Source: an uncultured Oscillospiraceae bacterium
Lineage (GTDB): Bacteria > Bacillota > Clostridia > Oscillospirales > Oscillospiraceae
DNA: 33,574 nt
Direction: 5' to 3'
Assembly (NCBI GenBank): GCA_934574095.1
Contig: CAKTMW010000018.1
Location: 1 to 33,574, forward strand
A model generated the notes under the pieces. The model had not been told where the DNA came from. It searched no databases and saw only the letters and a list, made by a program, of their open reading frames with translations. A program made the translations under genes and the position numbers. This document shows positions 30,921 to 33,574 of this stretch, one piece after another (the first letter of the stretch is position 1; every line of letters begins with the position of its first letter).

Positions 30921-31283
30921 ATGCCCCATGTTCACGTCACCGTTACCGGAAAGCACACCAAGGAGTGGAAGCAGGACTTGATGGATTTTGCCGCGGCCAC
31001 CATCCACGCCAACACCAGCACACCGCTGAAAAATGTGTACGTCTACATCCATGAGATGGAGCCGGAGAACGTCCGCAAGACCGCGCCCATCGTGCGTATC
31101 GACTGGACCACCATCCCGGACCGCACCCAGCAGGCGAAAAACGCCATCATGACGGCCCTGACCGACAAGCTGGCGGAGATCACCGGAGAGAATAAGATGG
31201 AGATCAGCATCCTCATCAACGATATCCCGCTGGCCTGCGGTATGCTGGGCGGCATCTCCCGCGCAGACAACTGCGACTGGTGA
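30921..31283 (+). CDS. Tandem-fused 4-oxalocrotonate-tautomerase-family protein
   Basis: This 120-residue protein is twice the usual 60-residue length of the family. The first half starts MPHVHVTVTGKHTKEWKQDL, so removal of Met would expose the catalytic Pro1 typical of tautomerases. The second half begins around residue 55 with APIVRIDWTTIPDRTQQAKN, a repeat of the same beta-helix pattern whose proline is internal and cannot act as a free amine. It is therefore an apparently fused dimer, with probably one active site per pair. The substrate is unknown. ACAGGAGG precedes the ATG; it lies 45 bases after aroF and may share its transcript, so a role near aromatic metabolism is possible but unproven. 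Confidence 0.78.
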   Translation: MPHVHVTVTGKHTKEWKQDLMDFAAATIHANTSTPLKNVYVYIHEMEPENVRKTAPIVRIDWTTIPDRTQQAKNAIMTALTDKLAEITGENKMEISILINDIPLACGMLGGISRADNCDW

Positions 31284-31552
31284 TGCAAGGCGGCAGAACA
31301 GAAGATGATGGAGGTCGACGAAAAGAAAAGGTAGTGATTGGCGGTTTTCTTTCCCTGTTGGGGAGCATCTGGGCGTTGGCAATCAGGTTTATTGCCGAGA
31401 ACCATCTGGTGTCCGCCTGGACAACACCTCCGGGACGGTTTTTGACCACCCTGGCGGAAATGAAACTGGTGCTTCTTTTCTCACTGGCAATTCTTTTTGT
31501 GGTACTTGGCATTGCTATTATGGCGATAGAGTTCTTCCGAAAGGACAAATGA
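31283..31552 (+). CDS. Small membrane protein of unknown function
   Basis: This 89-residue protein has a charged N-terminus (GRTEDDGGRRKEK) and two hydrophobic segments, VVIGGFLSLLGSIWALAIRF and MKLVLLFSLAILFVVLGIAI. No family is recognised. The ATG overlaps the tautomerase stop (TGATG), and no separate ribosome binding site is seen, so translation would depend on the upstream gene; a GTG at 31334 just before the first membrane segment is an alternative start. The base composition is visibly more AT-rich than aroF. The gene is plausible but not certain. Confidence 0.5.
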   Translation: MQGGRTEDDGGRRKEKVVIGGFLSLLGSIWALAIRFIAENHLVSAWTTPPGRFLTTLAEMKLVLLFSLAILFVVLGIAIMAIEFFRKDK

Positions 31553-31575
31553 AATTTATTATATGGTGCATAAAC

Positions 31576-31606
31576 AACAGGCGTGACCGCAGCGGTCACG
31601 CCTGTT
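31576..31606. terminator. Bidirectional hairpin between convergent genes
   Basis: AACAGGCGTGACC / GGTCACGCCTGTT with loop GCAGC. It overlaps the stop codon of the minus-strand gene at 31596. The T-run is short (TTTGTC), so efficiency is uncertain. Confidence 0.65.
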
Positions 31607-32105
31607 TGTCAATCGGTGGTAAACCCAGAACGTCACAGATATGCCTTGCTTCTTCCTCCGTTTCAGCCGGAGCGATCACCATATAGTCGTCCTGCTCATC
31701 GAACCGACTCGTAACAAGTACATAACCGTCATGTTCCTTGTTTGTATACAGCCAACCCTCTCCATCAAAACCCGAACCGGAATTATAGAAGAGCCCGCCG
31801 GATAAGTGATCGCCGGAGGCGTCATCCATGACCTTGAAATCCAAATCCCAGGTATCTTCCTTGTGGGTATATTCCAACATATCAATTTGGAATTTCCCGG
31901 CGAAGGATTGGCGTGATGGCGCGGCCAGTGTGTGCGTCCATGTACCGTCTATTGTCAGGGTCGTATGCTCCGAATTTCCGTCATGGATCACCACAGCGGG
32001 CAGCGTCACGCTGGCGTTCGTCTTGATCGGCATAAACAGACACAGCGCGGCAATGAGCAGGCAGACACATACCGCTATTCCCAGGATGAACTTCTTCGAC
32101 TTCAT
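31596..32105 (-). CDS. Membrane-anchored extracytoplasmic protein of unknown function
   Basis: This is a 169-residue protein. An N-terminal hydrophobic anchor or signal (KKFILGIAVCVCLLIAALCL, about 4-24) is followed by a soluble, mainly beta domain with many Asp, Gly and aromatic residues (GTWTHTL, DTWDLDFKVMD, GEGWLYTNKEHDGYVLV) and a short helical end (ETEEEARHICDVLGL). There is no lipobox, and I recognise no family. It is more AT-rich than the genes around it, like 31283-31552, hinting at a different history. AGGAAGGGG precedes the ATG. No promoter is assigned. Confidence 0.7.
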   Translation of the reverse strand: MKSKKFILGIAVCVCLLIAALCLFMPIKTNASVTLPAVVIHDGNSEHTTLTIDGTWTHTLAAPSRQSFAGKFQIDMLEYTHKEDTWDLDFKVMDDASGDHLSGGLFYNSGSGFDGEGWLYTNKEHDGYVLVTSRFDEQDDYMVIAPAETEEEARHICDVLGLPPIDKQA

Positions 32106-32140
32106 AGAGAACCCCTTCCTATATCGTGCCCGGATGTATT

Positions 32141-33082
32141 TTACTCCTCGTCCTCAAACAGGCATTGGGCCAGCTTGTTGAACATATGGTCCCGGTGGCG
32201 AATCACCTCCACGTCCCGGCCGTCGGAGTAGTCGTAGAACCCCGCGCCGTTCTTCACGCCCAGCCGGTCGTGCTCAATGCACTCGCTGATGAGGCCGAAG
32301 GGCTCCGTGGCGTTGCACAGGTCGGCAAAGGTGTACTTGGCGATGTTGTGGTGGATGTCCAGACCGCCCAGGTCGCAGGTCTCGAAGGGGCCGAAGCAGG
32401 CGTACCGGAAGCCCAGGGCGTATTTCATCACGTCGTCCACTGCCTCCGGGCTGGCGATGCCCTGCTGCACGATGTGGAGGGACTCCCGCAGGATGGCCTG
32501 CTGCAAGCGGTTCAGCACGAAGCTGGGGGCGTCCTTCACGATGACGGGCTTTTTCTTCATGCCAAGTGCCACCTGACGGACACATTCCGCCGTCTCCGGC
32601 GCGGTCTTTTCGCCCTCCACGATCTCAATGAGGGGGATGATGTGGGGCGGGTTCATCCAGTGCATTCCAGCGAAGCGCTCCGGGTGAGTGACAGCCTCGG
32701 CGATTTTGGTGATGCTCAATCCGGAGGTGTTGCTGCACAAGATGGCGTCCTCCGCCACGACGGCGCACAGCTTGCGGTAGAAATCGTGCTTGACCTCCAG
32801 CTTTTCCAGGATGGCCTCCACCAGAAAATCGGTGTCCGCCAGGTCCTCCAGCCGGTCGGTGAAGGAGATGCGGTCGATGAGGGCGGCGGACTGCTCCGCC
32901 GTCAGCTTGCCGCTGGCCATTTCGGTCTGTTGATTCAGGGCGATCATGTCCCGCGCCTTGTCCAGGGCGGCGGGGAACAGGTCATAGAGCTTCACGGGGT
33001 ATCCGGCGGCGGCAAAGGCCTGGGCCAGCGAGTAGCCCATGGTGCCTGCTCCGGCGATGGCAACGCGGCGGATGTCTTTCAT
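32141..33082 (-). CDS. 3-hydroxyacyl-CoA dehydrogenase family protein
   Basis: This 313-residue NAD(P)-dependent dehydrogenase has a Rossmann domain with GAGTMG near the N-terminus (VAIAGAGTMGYSLAQAF), the catalytic-region motifs SNTSGLSIT and MHWMNPPHIIPLIEIVEG, and a C-terminal helical domain with LNRLQQAILRESLHIV and GFRYACFGPFETCDLGGLD. This is the pattern of 3-hydroxybutyryl-CoA dehydrogenase, which reduces acetoacetyl-CoA in butyrate formation, but no thiolase, crotonase or butyryl-CoA dehydrogenase gene is adjacent, so another 3-hydroxy acid substrate (as for carnitine dehydrogenases) is possible. The start is taken at 33082, where AGGAGG is eight bases upstream; the ATG at 33100 overlaps that site. 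A palindromic operator covers its promoter. Confidence 0.88.
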   Translation of the reverse strand: MKDIRRVAIAGAGTMGYSLAQAFAAAGYPVKLYDLFPAALDKARDMIALNQQTEMASGKLTAEQSAALIDRISFTDRLEDLADTDFLVEAILEKLEVKHDFYRKLCAVVAEDAILCSNTSGLSITKIAEAVTHPERFAGMHWMNPPHIIPLIEIVEGEKTAPETAECVRQVALGMKKKPVIVKDAPSFVLNRLQQAILRESLHIVQQGIASPEAVDDVMKYALGFRYACFGPFETCDLGGLDIHHNIAKYTFADLCNATEPFGLISECIEHDRLGVKNGAGFYDYSDGRDVEVIRHRDHMFNKLAQCLFEDEE

Positions 33083-33104
33083 AGCGGCGTCCTCCTGCAT
33101 TTAT

Positions 33105-33128
33105 AATATGGTGATATTTTACCATATT
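33105..33128 (-). promoter_or_regulatory. Palindromic operator over the dehydrogenase promoter
   Basis: AATATGGT / ACCATATT, perfect eight-base arms with an eight-base centre. On the minus strand the -10 TAAAAT (33121-33116) lies inside it; a weak -35 TTGCGC is 18 bases further upstream. This layout suggests repression by a dimeric regulator not encoded beside it. Confidence 0.55.
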
Positions 33129-33146
33129 GCAGCAGATGGGCGCAAT

Positions 33147-33181
33147 AAAAAGTTCCGGTGCATTGCACCGGAACTTTTTTA
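33147..33181 (-). terminator. Terminator of the glutamate dehydrogenase gene
   Basis: GTTCCGGTG / CACCGGAAC with loop CATTG (33152-33174), flanked by A5 and T7. It has T-runs on both strands, so it can act in either direction. Confidence 0.88.
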
Positions 33182-33208
33182 TTGCTTTTTGCAATGATGG
33201 CGTTCGGC

Positions 33209-33574
33209 TTAGAAGCAGCCCTGCTCCATCATAGCCTCGGCGACCTTCTTGAAGCCAGCGATGTTGGCGCCGGCAACCAGATCGTAACCCAGACCGTACT
33301 CGGCAGCGGCCTCGGCGGAGACCTTGTGGATGTTCTCCATCATCTTGTGCAGCTGGTGGTCGACCTCGTCGGCAGTCCAGACCAGACGCTCGGAGTTCTG
33401 GGACATTTCCAGAGCGGAGACGCCCACGCCGCCGGCGTTAACAGCCTTGGAAGGAGCAACGATGATGTGCTTCTGCTGACGCAGGAAGTTCAGAGCCTCG
33501 TTGGTGGTGGGCATATTGGCGACCTCGATGTAGTACTTCACGCCGGAAGCAGCGATCTTCTCAGCGGACTCCAT
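33209..33574 (-). CDS. gdhA: Glutamate dehydrogenase, C-terminal part (partial)
   Basis: The frame runs off the right edge. The 121 visible residues include VANMPTTNEALNFL, the APSKAVNAGGVGVSALEMSQN stretch and GYDLVAGANIAGFKKVAEAMM at the end, which are diagnostic of the hexameric NADP-type glutamate dehydrogenase that converts 2-oxoglutarate and ammonia to glutamate. The Met at 33574 is internal, not the start; the full enzyme is about 445-450 residues. Codons (GCT, AAG, GTC) suggest high expression. A strong terminator follows. Confidence 0.93.
   Translation of the reverse strand: MESAEKIAASGVKYYIEVANMPTTNEALNFLRQQKHIIVAPSKAVNAGGVGVSALEMSQNSERLVWTADEVDHQLHKMMENIHKVSAEAAAEYGLGYDLVAGANIAGFKKVAEAMMEQGCF

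Noticed and set aside
33083..33100. Start of the dehydrogenase at 33100
   Set aside because: That ATG overlaps the AGGAGG used by the ATG at 33082, which gives the usual start just before the Rossmann motif.

Overview
The window looks like a chromosomal segment of a GC-rich, low-complexity-spacer Clostridia, most likely a gut Oscillospirales/Oscillospiraceae bacterium. The reasons are strong GGAGG ribosome binding sites, sigma-A promoters of the TTGACA/TATAAT type, the smc-ftsY-rph-rdgB-yhbY-nadD/yqeK-rsfS and dnaG-sigA gene orders, a CD1247-like zinc-ribbon protein next to efp, and families of intergenic palindromic repeats (the kind that create spurious 'CHCEERSDVAIR' reading frames). Species assignment is inference.

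Layout. 1-3019: end of rplL, then a minus-strand cluster of a zinc-ribbon acidic protein, efp, an M24 aminopeptidase and a YqeG-type HAD phosphatase. 3032-3766: an unrecognised, possibly TIM-barrel protein. 4027-9541: a minus-strand export locus (TetR regulator, DUF308/HdeD membrane protein, MMPL/RND transporter, secreted coiled-coil partner), the last three overlapping by 4 bp each. 9850-11294: an orphan lipoprotein solute-binding protein. 11383-20206: a ClpP/TepA-like protease, then, from its own promoter, a tightly packed housekeeping operon for chromosome condensation (smc), membrane targeting (ftsY), RNA processing (rph), nucleotide sanitation (rdgB), ribosome assembly/silencing (yhbY, rsfS) and NAD synthesis (a fused nadD-yqeK). 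20536-21903: a dihydropyrimidinase, divergent from dnaG-sigA (22082-25242). 25374-29676: an accessory zone with a cupin, two small unknowns, a highly expressed surface protein and DegV. 29793-31283: DAHP synthase plus a tandem-fused tautomerase. 31283-33574: two AT-richer unknown genes, a 3-hydroxyacyl-CoA dehydrogenase behind a palindromic operator, and the end of glutamate dehydrogenase.

The most unusual content lies at 25716-28760. It holds two complete and two degraded copies of a small module that looks like a type I toxin-antitoxin system. A 27-residue hydrophobic peptide gene has a strong promoter, a 5'-terminal hairpin and a Shine-Dalgarno site locked in a GAAA-loop hairpin. A short RNA with its own strong promoter runs toward it and overlaps its 3' end at a shared terminator-like hairpin. 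The two peptides differ by 11 synonymous and 7 mostly conservative codon changes, which argues for selection on the peptide. The third and fourth copies keep the RNA gene and promoter but have lost the N-terminal part of the peptide. I could not identify the family by search, so the toxin-antitoxin interpretation is inference from architecture.

The spacers also carry five copies of a nested inverted-repeat element (TGTCATT...AATGACA), several GTAGGG-type palindromes, and an ~86-nt repeat present twice whose hairpin shows a compensatory base-pair change.
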